Assembly (NCBI RefSeq): GCF_026460885.1
Contig: NZ_JAOVZW010000001.1
Span: 1 to 64,000, forward strand
Length of the DNA stretch: 64,000 nucleotides
Direction: 5' to 3'
Origin: Chryseobacterium formosum
GTDB taxonomy: Bacteria > Bacteroidota > Bacteroidia > Flavobacteriales > Weeksellaceae
The number at the start of each line of letters is the position of its first letter. The first letter of the stretch is position 1. Positions 45,863 to 53,280 of the stretch are shown here, in pieces. A model generated the notes under the pieces. The model searched no databases. It was not told where the DNA came from and was given only the letters and a program-made list of their open reading frames with translations. Position numbers and translations under genes: made by a program.

Positions 45863-46953
45863 TTTTTTCTCTGTTTTACAGTGAAAATTCTTGCCATTAA
45901 TTTTTGATCAGATTTTCTGTAAAAAGAACTGATTGTTTTCACTTTATTATCCTGAAGCTGCTCTACAGAATTTAGAATATAAACAATTTTATCATTCTTA
46001 TCGCAGTTTGCGTAATACATAATATCTCGGAAAAGCGTAAAATAATTTTCCTCGTGATCTATTTCTTGAATTTTATTAAAATACTGAAGCTCACAAAAAT
46101 CATTGATAACCGGATAAGAGGCAAAGTATAAAAGCCCTACTCCATTGAGATCATAATAAGGATTTAAGGAATATTCATATCTAAAAATCTCATCTTCAGT
46201 AATATTGAATACATAATTTTTGTAAAAGAAAGTCTTCAATTCTTCTTTTTTAATCAACCTATACTCATTTCCGAAAACAGGGAATTCTGAAGTTTGCGGA
46301 ATGCTGCAAAACTCAACTGCAGGCTGACTTTTGGCAAGGCTTTTATTGTCACCTGTAGATTTTCTTATCGAAAAACTGGTCATCATTTCGATAAGAAGAT
46401 TATTATCATTAGAGTCAAAGTTTATTTTACTGAAAAACATTCCCATTCCATATCTTGAAATTTCTGTTTTAAAAGCAAAAGGATCATTTTCCCGAAAATC
46501 ACTCAGATTTGTATTACCAGTAATTCTTATTCTTACAAAAGTGGCATAAAGTCGGTTTCCAACGTCATCCTTAAGATCGGCCGATGAAGAATCTAGACCT
46601 TTGCAGAGTAAATCCCAATGCAGACTTCCCGATTCTTTAAAAAGCCAGTTTTCAGATAAAGCTTCAAGACACATTTGAGGCATATTTATATTTTGTTCCT
46701 CTTTTTGAAATGCAATATTTTGTGTCTGAAAATTATTTATTTGTGAAGCATCCTGTTCTTCTGCATAATCTAAAACATCATTCAGATTTTTGAAAGCAAG
46801 CCATTCTTTATTGGGAATCATTCTGCCTAATTTGGTCTCAATTTCAACACGAAGAGAAACCAAATCAATACTGTCTATTTCTAAGTTTTGAAAGTCTTTA
46901 CTAAAATCAGCAGTATCAAGATTGGGTAGAAGTCGGGTAATAATGTTTTTCAT
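45859..46953 (-). CDS. ACP domain fused to an LnmK/Pnap_2097-like acyl-processing domain
   Basis: This is a 364-aa protein. Residues 1-70 are an acyl carrier domain with attachment Ser28 in LEIDSIDLVSLR. Residues about 90-364 resemble the Pnap_2097 family (LnmK-like double-hotdog acyltransferase/decarboxylase), with LHWDLLCKGLDSSSADLKDD and EISRYGMGMFFSKINF. LnmK acts on methylmalonyl groups and transfers them to an ACP. Together with the FkbH/ACP/MaoC/SDR operon this suggests a second ACP-bound step. The family match is from recall, so substrate is unknown. Confidence 0.68.
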   Translation of the reverse strand: MKNIITRLLPNLDTADFSKDFQNLEIDSIDLVSLRVEIETKLGRMIPNKEWLAFKNLNDVLDYAEEQDASQINNFQTQNIAFQKEEQNINMPQMCLEALSENWLFKESGSLHWDLLCKGLDSSSADLKDDVGNRLYATFVRIRITGNTNLSDFRENDPFAFKTEISRYGMGMFFSKINFDSNDNNLLIEMMTSFSIRKSTGDNKSLAKSQPAVEFCSIPQTSEFPVFGNEYRLIKKEELKTFFYKNYVFNITEDEIFRYEYSLNPYYDLNGVGLLYFASYPVINDFCELQYFNKIQEIDHEENYFTLFRDIMYYANCDKNDKIVYILNSVEQLQDNKVKTISSFYRKSDQKLMARIFTVKQRKN

Positions 46954-46969
46954 CGTTTTTATTGTGATG

Positions 46970-46977
46970 CAAAATTA
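46970..46977 (-). promoter_or_regulatory. Candidate -7 box for the ACP-fusion gene
   Basis: On the minus strand this reads TAATTTTG, 16 bases before the ATG at 46953. No -33 element is obvious. Confidence 0.4.
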
Positions 46978-47105
46978 TTAAATTTTGTTAAAAAGGTTTG
47001 TAAATTAGCTAAAATTAATACATTTGTATAATTATTGATTCAGTCTATTGAATTTGAAAATAATTTAAACGAAATAAATAATTATAATCTTTAAAATTTT
47101 AATTG

Positions 47106-47774
47106 ATGAAGAATTCGTACGAAGTTATTTTCGAAAACAACAGAAAATGGGTAGAATCTAAGGTTGCAGACAATCCGCATTTCTTTGAAGATCTTGCCAA
47201 AACTCAAAACCCTGAGTATCTTTACATAGGATGTTCAGACAGTAGAGCAACGGCAGAAGAGCTAATGGGAGCCAAACCGGGTGAAGTTTTTGTTCACAGA
47301 AACATCGCCAATGTTGTTAATACTTTAGATATGAGTTCCACTGCAGTGATACAATATGCAGTAGAACATTTAAAAGTAAAACACATTATTGTTTGTGGAC
47401 ATTACAATTGCGGTGGTGTAAAAGCAGCAATGACGCCTCAAGATTTAGGACTTTTAAATCCTTGGTTGAGAAACATTCGTGATGTTTATAGATTGCATCA
47501 AGCAGAATTAGATTCTATCGATGATGAGAGCAAACGTTATGACAGGCTTGTAGAACTAAATGTTCAGGAGCAATGTATTAACGTAATTAAAATGGCTTGT
47601 GTACAGGAACGATATATCTTAGAAGAATATCCTGTTGTTCACGGCTGGGTTTTTGACCTTAGAACGGGTAAAATTATAGATCTGGATATTGATTTTGAGG
47701 AAATCTTAAAAGACATTCAAAAGATTTACAATCTTACAAGCTCTGATTGGGTCATGAGCAGAAAGACGGAATAA
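47106..47774 (+). CDS. Beta-class carbonic anhydrase
   Basis: This 222-aa enzyme interconverts CO2 and bicarbonate. Zinc ligands are Cys43, His99 and Cys102 with the Asp45/Arg47 dyad (GCSDSRATAEE, CGHYNCGG). The ATG at 47106 is preferred over the overlapping TTG at 47103. It lies upstream of a SulP transporter and a second carbonic anhydrase, so it may take part in bicarbonate handling. Confidence 0.95.
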   Translation: MKNSYEVIFENNRKWVESKVADNPHFFEDLAKTQNPEYLYIGCSDSRATAEELMGAKPGEVFVHRNIANVVNTLDMSSTAVIQYAVEHLKVKHIIVCGHYNCGGVKAAMTPQDLGLLNPWLRNIRDVYRLHQAELDSIDDESKRYDRLVELNVQEQCINVIKMACVQERYILEEYPVVHGWVFDLRTGKIIDLDIDFEEILKDIQKIYNLTSSDWVMSRKTE

Positions 47775-47797
47775 TCTTTCTAAAAATTTGAGTGAAA

Positions 47798-48097
47798 ATG
47801 AAATTCTGGAGTATCATTACATTACTGTTTATCATCAACTTTACAGCCTTGCCGAGCATCGCTGCAATTTGCGGGTGGAAATTACAGAGAACTAATGTAA
47901 TTTTAAACGAAGAAGAAACTCATTCTCATTATTCATCATTTACCGTTTATGAAAAGACTTTGCCAAAGACTTTAAACGTACATGATTTTCTGAAGTTTTT
48001 CGAGCCTGATCTCGAGCACAGCTCTTTTGTGCTGATTGATGATTCCTGTCATCTTTCACCATTTCTTACCATATTTTCTCCACCTCCGGAAGCTTAA
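47798..48097 (+). CDS. Small exported protein of unknown function
   Basis: This 99-aa protein has a signal peptide (residues 1-22, FWSIITLLFIINFTALPSIAA) and a His/Ser patch EETHSHYSSFTVYEKTLPK, ending LTIFSPPPEA. It lies 23 bp after the first carbonic anhydrase and upstream of the SulP transporter. The ATG at 47798 is preferred over a GTG two codons earlier. I know of no assigned function; similar small periplasmic proteins occur in Bacteroidota. The 131-bp gap after it shows nothing certain. Confidence 0.65.
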   Translation: MKFWSIITLLFIINFTALPSIAAICGWKLQRTNVILNEEETHSHYSSFTVYEKTLPKTLNVHDFLKFFEPDLEHSSFVLIDDSCHLSPFLTIFSPPPEA

Positions 48098-48228
48098 TTT
48101 ATATATATTAACAAATATTCATATCAGATTTGATGTTGAATAGATGTCCATTTTAAATTAATTTCCAATTTTTATTACCGAAGATTTCATTAAAAATCAA
48201 TCGGTTACACTAAGTATTTTTCGCTGTC

Positions 48229-49824
48229 ATGAAAAAAACAAATTCATTATTTGGAGGAATTAAGGAGAATTTCCCTTCAGGCCTCGTTGTATTTTTAGTT
48301 GCACTTCCTTTATGTTTAGGAATTGCTTTAGCATCTGGTGCACCACCATTATCCGGCGTTATCGCAGGTATTGTGGGAGGTTTGGTTATCGGCGCAATCA
48401 GTAATTCAAACATTTCGGTTTCAGGGCCTGCTGCAGGTCTTACGGCCATTGTTTTAACGGCGATTACCGATCTCGGAGCTTTTGAGCTATTCCTTTGTGC
48501 AGGTATTATTGCTGGTCTTATTCAGTTATTTTTAGGTTTTGTAAGAGCTGGAAGTATTTCCAATTATTTCCCTAATAATGTAATTGAAGGAATGCTTGCC
48601 GCGATCGGAATTATTATCATTTTAAAACAAATTCCGCACGCATTAGGTTTTGATAAAGATTATGAAGGTCACGAGTCTATTTTTGATAAAGGATTAAATT
48701 TCAATTACTTTTCAGAACTTTTAGGAGCAATCCATCCAGGAGCAGTCATTGTAACCGTTGTTTCAATTGCTTTACTTTTAGCCTGGGACAAAATTCCAGT
48801 TTTAAAAAGAATGAAAATGCTTCCAGGAGCTTTAGTTGCCGTTGTAGTTGGAATTTTATTGAATGAATTATTCAAATTATCAGGAAGTTCTTTGGCAATC
48901 GGTAAAGAGCATTTAGTTTCTTTGCCTGTTCCTCAAAGTCTTGATGATTTTAGCAACTATATTACACTTCCAGATTTTTCAGGTTTTTTAAGCTGGAAAG
49001 TTTGGCTTACAGGTACAACCATTGCTGTAGTTGCTTCTATTGAAACACTACTCTGTATTGAGGCTTCAGATCGTTTGGATGTTCAGAGAAGAATTACTGA
49101 TACTAATTTAGAACTAAAAGCTCAGGGAATCGGAAATTTAATCAGTTCATTTATTGGAGGATTACCAATGACATCAGTAGTTGTAAGAAGTTCAGCGAAT
49201 GCCAATGCAGGAGCAACGTCAAAAATATCGACAATTATTCATGGATTTTTATTGTTGATTTGTGTATTATCAATTCCAGTTATTTTAAATCTAATACCTT
49301 TTGCAACACTCGCTGCTGTATTACTTTTGGTAGGATATAAATTGGCAAAGCCAGCAACATTCAAACATTTCTGGCATTTAGGAAAATTTCAGTTTATCCC
49401 ATTTCTGGCAACAGTTATCGCTGTAGTGTTAACAGATTTGCTGAAAGGTGTAGGAATTGGTTTGGCGATTTCAGTTTTCTATATTTTACAGGGAAATATG
49501 AAGCGTGCATACTATTTAAGCCGTGAAAAACTAAGTGACGCAGACGGAATTACAATAAAATTGGCAGAGGAAGTATCTTTCTTAAATAAAGCTGCTATTA
49601 AAAAGACATTGAAAAACATTAAATCAAACTCTACGGTAACGATTGATGCGAGAGGAACATCATATATCGCAACAGATGTATTGGAAATGATCCAGGATTT
49701 TGCCAACATCCGAGCAAAAGAAGAAGACATTAATGTGGAACTATTAGGCTTCAAAACTTCGTATAAAGATTACGAAACCGATGAAGATTCTCACATCGTC
49801 ATTACCCATAAACGAGCTATGTAA
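48229..49824 (+). CDS. SulP-family anion (bicarbonate/sulfate) transporter
   Basis: This 531-aa inner-membrane protein has 10 to 14 spans, the SulP start pattern PSGLVVFLVALPLCLGIALASG, the AAGLTAIV segment and ASIETLLCIEA. A C-terminal STAS-like domain (about 440-531, VTIDARGTSYIATDVLEMI) is present. Flanking carbonic anhydrases make bicarbonate or CO2-derived ion transport the most likely role, with sulfate as the alternative. Confidence 0.92.
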   Translation: MKKTNSLFGGIKENFPSGLVVFLVALPLCLGIALASGAPPLSGVIAGIVGGLVIGAISNSNISVSGPAAGLTAIVLTAITDLGAFELFLCAGIIAGLIQLFLGFVRAGSISNYFPNNVIEGMLAAIGIIIILKQIPHALGFDKDYEGHESIFDKGLNFNYFSELLGAIHPGAVIVTVVSIALLLAWDKIPVLKRMKMLPGALVAVVVGILLNELFKLSGSSLAIGKEHLVSLPVPQSLDDFSNYITLPDFSGFLSWKVWLTGTTIAVVASIETLLCIEASDRLDVQRRITDTNLELKAQGIGNLISSFIGGLPMTSVVVRSSANANAGATSKISTIIHGFLLLICVLSIPVILNLIPFATLAAVLLLVGYKLAKPATFKHFWHLGKFQFIPFLATVIAVVLTDLLKGVGIGLAISVFYILQGNMKRAYYLSREKLSDADGITIKLAEEVSFLNKAAIKKTLKNIKSNSTVTIDARGTSYIATDVLEMIQDFANIRAKEEDINVELLGFKTSYKDYETDEDSHIVITHKRAM

Positions 49825-49884
49825 GCTCAAATAAATTTTTTAACTTTAATTTTAAATAATAATTCAAAAAATAAATAAATTCAT

Positions 49885-50520
49885 ATGAAAGCACATACAT
49901 CAGAAACTCAGTCTACGATTACTCCTGAAAAAGCATTACAATTTTTAAAGGAAGGAAACCAAAGATTTGTAGGAAACTTAAAAGCAAACAGAGATCTTTT
50001 GGAGCAGGTAAATGCAACTCGTGAAGGGCAATGGCCTTTTGCAGTAGTTTTGAGCTGTATTGACAGCCGTACTTCTGCAGAATTAATCTTTGATCAGGGA
50101 TTGGGAGATGTTTTTAGTATCAGAATTGCGGGAAATTTTGTGAATCAGGATATTTTGGGTTCCATGGAATTCGGTTGTAATGTAGCTGGTTCTAAATTGG
50201 TTGTTGTTTTAGGTCACACAAAATGTGGAGCTCTAAAAGGCGGATTAGACGCTGCAAAAATCGAAGGTATGGGAATGGATAACCTAAACCATTTAATTGA
50301 TCATTTCGACCCAATTATTAAAACGATTATCAATGAAGGTGAAGAGCGTTCTTCAGCGAATGCAGATCTTTTAGAAAGGCTAAATCAGCACAATGTAAAG
50401 AATGCAATTGATGATATTCGTAAGCAAAGTTCTACTTTAAAGCGACTTGAAGAAGAAGGTAAAATTAAAATCGTAGGAGCTAATTATGACGTTGAAACCG
50501 GCGTTGTAACTTGGTTATAA
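49885..50520 (+). CDS. Beta-class carbonic anhydrase
   Basis: This 211-aa enzyme has zinc ligands Cys58, His111, Cys114 and the Asp60/Arg62 dyad (LSCIDSRTSAE, LGHTKCGAL). It is only distantly similar to the first carbonic anhydrase and belongs to another beta-CA subgroup, so the two are not a recent duplication. It is the last gene of the cluster and is followed by a bidirectional terminator. Confidence 0.95.
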   Translation: MKAHTSETQSTITPEKALQFLKEGNQRFVGNLKANRDLLEQVNATREGQWPFAVVLSCIDSRTSAELIFDQGLGDVFSIRIAGNFVNQDILGSMEFGCNVAGSKLVVVLGHTKCGALKGGLDAAKIEGMGMDNLNHLIDHFDPIIKTIINEGEERSSANADLLERLNQHNVKNAIDDIRKQSSTLKRLEEEGKIKIVGANYDVETGVVTWL

Positions 50521-50539
50521 TTAACTTATCTTTATAAAT

Positions 50540-50571
50540 AAATCGGGCAGAATTTGTTTTCTGCCCGATTT
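50540..50571. terminator. Bidirectional terminator between carbonic anhydrase and pth
   Basis: AAATCGGGCAGAA (50540-50552) pairs with TTCTGCCCGATTT (50559-50571), with flanking A- and T-runs. It serves the convergent carbonic anhydrase and pth genes. Confidence 0.9.
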
Positions 50572-51135
50572 TTATTTACCATTAAAAGCAGACATCGTAT
50601 TGCCAATTCCTGCAAAAACAAAAGACAAACAAGCTTTTGCAAATTTTTCTATTCTTTCGGGCAGTTTTTCATTTTCTTCTTCATTCCAAGTTCCTAAAAC
50701 ATAATCAACCTGTCTTCCTTCTGAAAATTCAGCCGAAATCCCAAAACGTAATCTTGCATAATTTTGAGTCTGCAAAACTTCATGAATGTTTTTCAAACCA
50801 TTATGACCTGCATCAGAGCCTTTCATTTTCATTCTTAAAGTTCCGAAAGGCAAAGCAAGATCATCTGTAACAATCATTACATTTTCCAAAGGAATATTTT
50901 CTTTCTGCATCCAGTATTTTACCGCATTTCCTGAGAGATTCATATACGTATCCGGTTTTAAAACCAATACCTTTCTTCCTTTATATTTTCCTTCTGCCAT
51001 CCAACCGAAGTTTGTTGTGTTGAATGATGATTCTAAAGTTTCTGCGATTTTTTCAGCAACTTTAAAACCTATATTGTGACGTGTATTTTCGTATTCTGGG
51101 CCTTTATTACCAAGACCGACAATTAAATATTTCAT
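50572..51135 (-). CDS. pth: Peptidyl-tRNA hydrolase
   Basis: This 187-aa enzyme releases peptides from peptidyl-tRNA that has dropped off the ribosome. It shows VGLGNKGPEYENTRHNIGF with catalytic His20, the VTDDLALPFG block and KGSDAGHNGLKNI. Length is typical. A -7 box (minus TAATTTTG, 51156-51149) precedes the ATG by 13 bp. Confidence 0.97.
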   Translation of the reverse strand: MKYLIVGLGNKGPEYENTRHNIGFKVAEKIAETLESSFNTTNFGWMAEGKYKGRKVLVLKPDTYMNLSGNAVKYWMQKENIPLENVMIVTDDLALPFGTLRMKMKGSDAGHNGLKNIHEVLQTQNYARLRFGISAEFSEGRQVDYVLGTWNEEENEKLPERIEKFAKACLSFVFAGIGNTMSAFNGK

Positions 51136-51148
51136 GAGAAATTTTTTG

Positions 51149-51156
51149 CAAAATTA
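51149..51156 (-). promoter_or_regulatory. Candidate -7 box of pth
   Basis: On the minus strand this reads TAATTTTG, 13 bases from the pth ATG, just downstream of the lipoprotein terminator. Confidence 0.4.
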
Positions 51157-51171
51157 AGGGTTCTGAAATAA

Positions 51172-51200
51172 AAAACTCAACCCGAAAAGGATTGAGTTTT
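51172..51200 (-). terminator. Terminator downstream of the 307-aa lipoprotein
   Basis: AAAACTCAA (51172-51180) pairs with TTGAGTTTT (51192-51200) around a short loop, with T-run on the minus strand. Confidence 0.8.
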
Positions 51201-51225
51201 AAATATTCTTAAAGAATTTTATTTT

Positions 51226-52149
51226 TTACAAAGGTTTGTAGAAGTAATTAACTTTAAAACCTTGAGTAACATAAGTTTGAGGATCATATCTATAATCAGT
51301 AGTGAAAGGAACTGTAACCGGAATTGACGGAACCAAATCTGTTATAGCCATTCTTTTAGGATTATTTGGAGACATAATCAAAGCTCTGTTGTCATTTACC
51401 TTCGTAGAGATAAGTAATGAAACCTTGTATGCAAATGGTAATAATGTATAACCATTTATCTGAGAATCATAATTTGTAAACGCAAAACCATACTTTTGAG
51501 TTGGAGCATTAGCTACACCTCCTGTATAAGTCCCTATATTTTTCAAAACTTCCGAAACATTATCACCTGAATAACTGTAAGAAGCTTTAGAATAATCTGT
51601 GTAAACAAAACTAGGAATATCTGCACCCCATTTTGAATCAATCGTTACCATTTTACCTGTAGTAGCACTGTATGTAAGATTGTGAAGCGCTTTGGTTTTT
51701 GCAAAAACCGCATATACACCAACAGTAGCCGGAGGAACTGGTGCAGCTCTTCTGTAGACTGTTCTGTTTTCAGAAATCAAAGTAAGTCTGCTTAAATTCC
51801 CGTAAGTATATTGTTGAGTATAAGAAGTACTGTCGGTATCTAAAACACCGTCTCCATCAGAATCTAAAAATCCATTAAATGTAATTTTACTGATTTTATC
51901 TCCACTCCATTCTACATTTATTACAGTATTTTTCGGCTTTTTAACTCTAGAAAGTAGTAAGCCATTGTATTCATATTCTGCAATTGTTCCCACATCTGTT
52001 ATTTCTCTTGATAAAGCTCTAGGCCCAATCAAACCAGTATTTTGGTTCAAATCCAAAAGAGGATTTCCTTCTTCATCAGTCAAATCTTTACAAGAATGTA
52101 TAGAAGATAGACCTGCAATTAGCACAACAAAATAAAAAAGTCTTTTCAT
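51226..52149 (-). CDS. Lipoprotein of unknown function (paralogue of next gene)
   Basis: This 307-aa protein has an SPII signal (Cys20 in IHSCKD). The mature part is Tyr/Thr/Ser-rich and beta-strand-like, with blocks GPRALSREITD, EYEYNGLLLSRVKK and YTYGNLSRLTLISEN, the repeated tyrosine pattern of RHS/YD-type or DUF-type cell-surface lipoproteins. It is homologous to the 299-aa lipoprotein 100 bp upstream (GPRxL, Y-Y-G, C-terminal GFKVNYFYKPL versus QSQKYIYKAL). Function unknown; outer-membrane location is likely. Confidence 0.78.
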   Translation of the reverse strand: MKRLFYFVVLIAGLSSIHSCKDLTDEEGNPLLDLNQNTGLIGPRALSREITDVGTIAEYEYNGLLLSRVKKPKNTVINVEWSGDKISKITFNGFLDSDGDGVLDTDSTSYTQQYTYGNLSRLTLISENRTVYRRAAPVPPATVGVYAVFAKTKALHNLTYSATTGKMVTIDSKWGADIPSFVYTDYSKASYSYSGDNVSEVLKNIGTYTGGVANAPTQKYGFAFTNYDSQINGYTLLPFAYKVSLLISTKVNDNRALIMSPNNPKRMAITDLVPSIPVTVPFTTDYRYDPQTYVTQGFKVNYFYKPL

Positions 52150-52176
52150 AATCTAATGGGATTATTTAATTTTTCA

Positions 52177-52184
52177 CAAATATA
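52177..52184 (-). promoter_or_regulatory. -7 box of the 307-aa lipoprotein
   Basis: On the minus strand this reads TATATTTG, 28 bases from the ATG; an almost identical block precedes the paralogue at 53176-53183. Confidence 0.5.
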
Positions 52185-52249
52185 ATTTTTTTTTGTATAA
52201 AAATCATATAATTATTGATATTCTAGCAAAACTAATAATAAAAATATCT

Positions 52250-53149
52250 TTATAACGCCTTATAAATATACTTTTGACTTTGCGTCTGATCTGAAACCGG
52301 ATAATTTTGAGTATCATACAGATAAGTATAAGTTCCCGGAATTGATGGAGCCGGAGCAGGATATACAATGCTAAAAGTCTTAAGATTATTTGCTGATAAT
52401 GAAGAAAAGTTATTAGGATGAAGTAAACTCCACATTACAAAGAATGTTTTAGGTAAAGTACTGTAAGGATTTATTTTATCATCATAAGTAGTAAAATTAT
52501 AATTATATCCTGCCATCGCAGTCGACATATCTGGAACACCTGCTGAGTTGGTGATTCCTGATTCTGTGACTAACTTTGTTATATTATCTCCTGTATTTGT
52601 AATAGTGTAATTGGTAAAATGTGTGTAAGTACTTCCTGATTTTTTCTTTTCAACAATTTTCGTCATTTTGCCCGCTCCATCGTAGGTGTATGTGTATTCA
52701 CTACTCAAATTTGGCATTGTTCCCAACATTGTTTCACAAGTTGTATAATTGATTTTCCCACCTGAATCATAAGTAACATTATAAGTATACGTCATGCTAC
52801 CAGTCGGAACAGCCCCGTTGACTTCCTGCGCAAACTTCACTTTTGTAATTTTTCCTGAGGTATAAGTAACTGTTCCCACCAAGAAAGAATTTGGCTCGCT
52901 TGCTTCTTTGAAGATTGCTTTTTCAAGAACATTTCCGGTAGTTACATATTCCTGATTGGTGACATTATTTACATTTATTTTATGTAAAATTCGTGGTCCG
53001 GTAATCGACGGTGCGCTTGCTCCTCCACTTCCAGTATTACCATTATTGTTTACAGTATTATTAATAGGATCTGCGGTAGTATTATCGCAAGAGAACATAA
53101 AACCAAGAAGTAGAGCTCCTACTCCGGTAATAAATTTGTTTCTGTTCAT
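52250..53149 (-). CDS. Lipoprotein of unknown function (paralogue of previous gene)
   Basis: This 299-aa protein has an SPII signal (Cys21 in MFSCDN), a low-complexity Asn/Gly/Ser linker (residues 28-48) and a beta-rich body with GPRILHKINVNN, TYTYDGAGKMTKIVEKKK and a YIYKAL end. It is the paralogue of the 307-aa lipoprotein. The N-terminal linker is absent from the other copy. No catalytic motif is seen. Confidence 0.78.
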   Translation of the reverse strand: MNRNKFITGVGALLLGFMFSCDNTTADPINNTVNNNGNTGSGGASAPSITGPRILHKINVNNVTNQEYVTTGNVLEKAIFKEASEPNSFLVGTVTYTSGKITKVKFAQEVNGAVPTGSMTYTYNVTYDSGGKINYTTCETMLGTMPNLSSEYTYTYDGAGKMTKIVEKKKSGSTYTHFTNYTITNTGDNITKLVTESGITNSAGVPDMSTAMAGYNYNFTTYDDKINPYSTLPKTFFVMWSLLHPNNFSSLSANNLKTFSIVYPAPAPSIPGTYTYLYDTQNYPVSDQTQSQKYIYKAL

Positions 53150-53175
53150 AAAGTTTTAGTTTTTTTTTAATCACA

Positions 53176-53183
53176 CAAATATA
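53176..53183 (-). promoter_or_regulatory. -7 box of the 299-aa lipoprotein
   Basis: On the minus strand this reads TATATTTG, 27 bases from the ATG, with the flanking sequence shared by the paralogue. Confidence 0.5.
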
Positions 53184-53280
53184 ATTTATTTTCAATACCG
53201 TTGGATTTATTTTAAAATTTTAACAAAAAAATATCCAAAACTTAAAGTTTCAGATATTTTACAATTTATTTTTGATTAAA

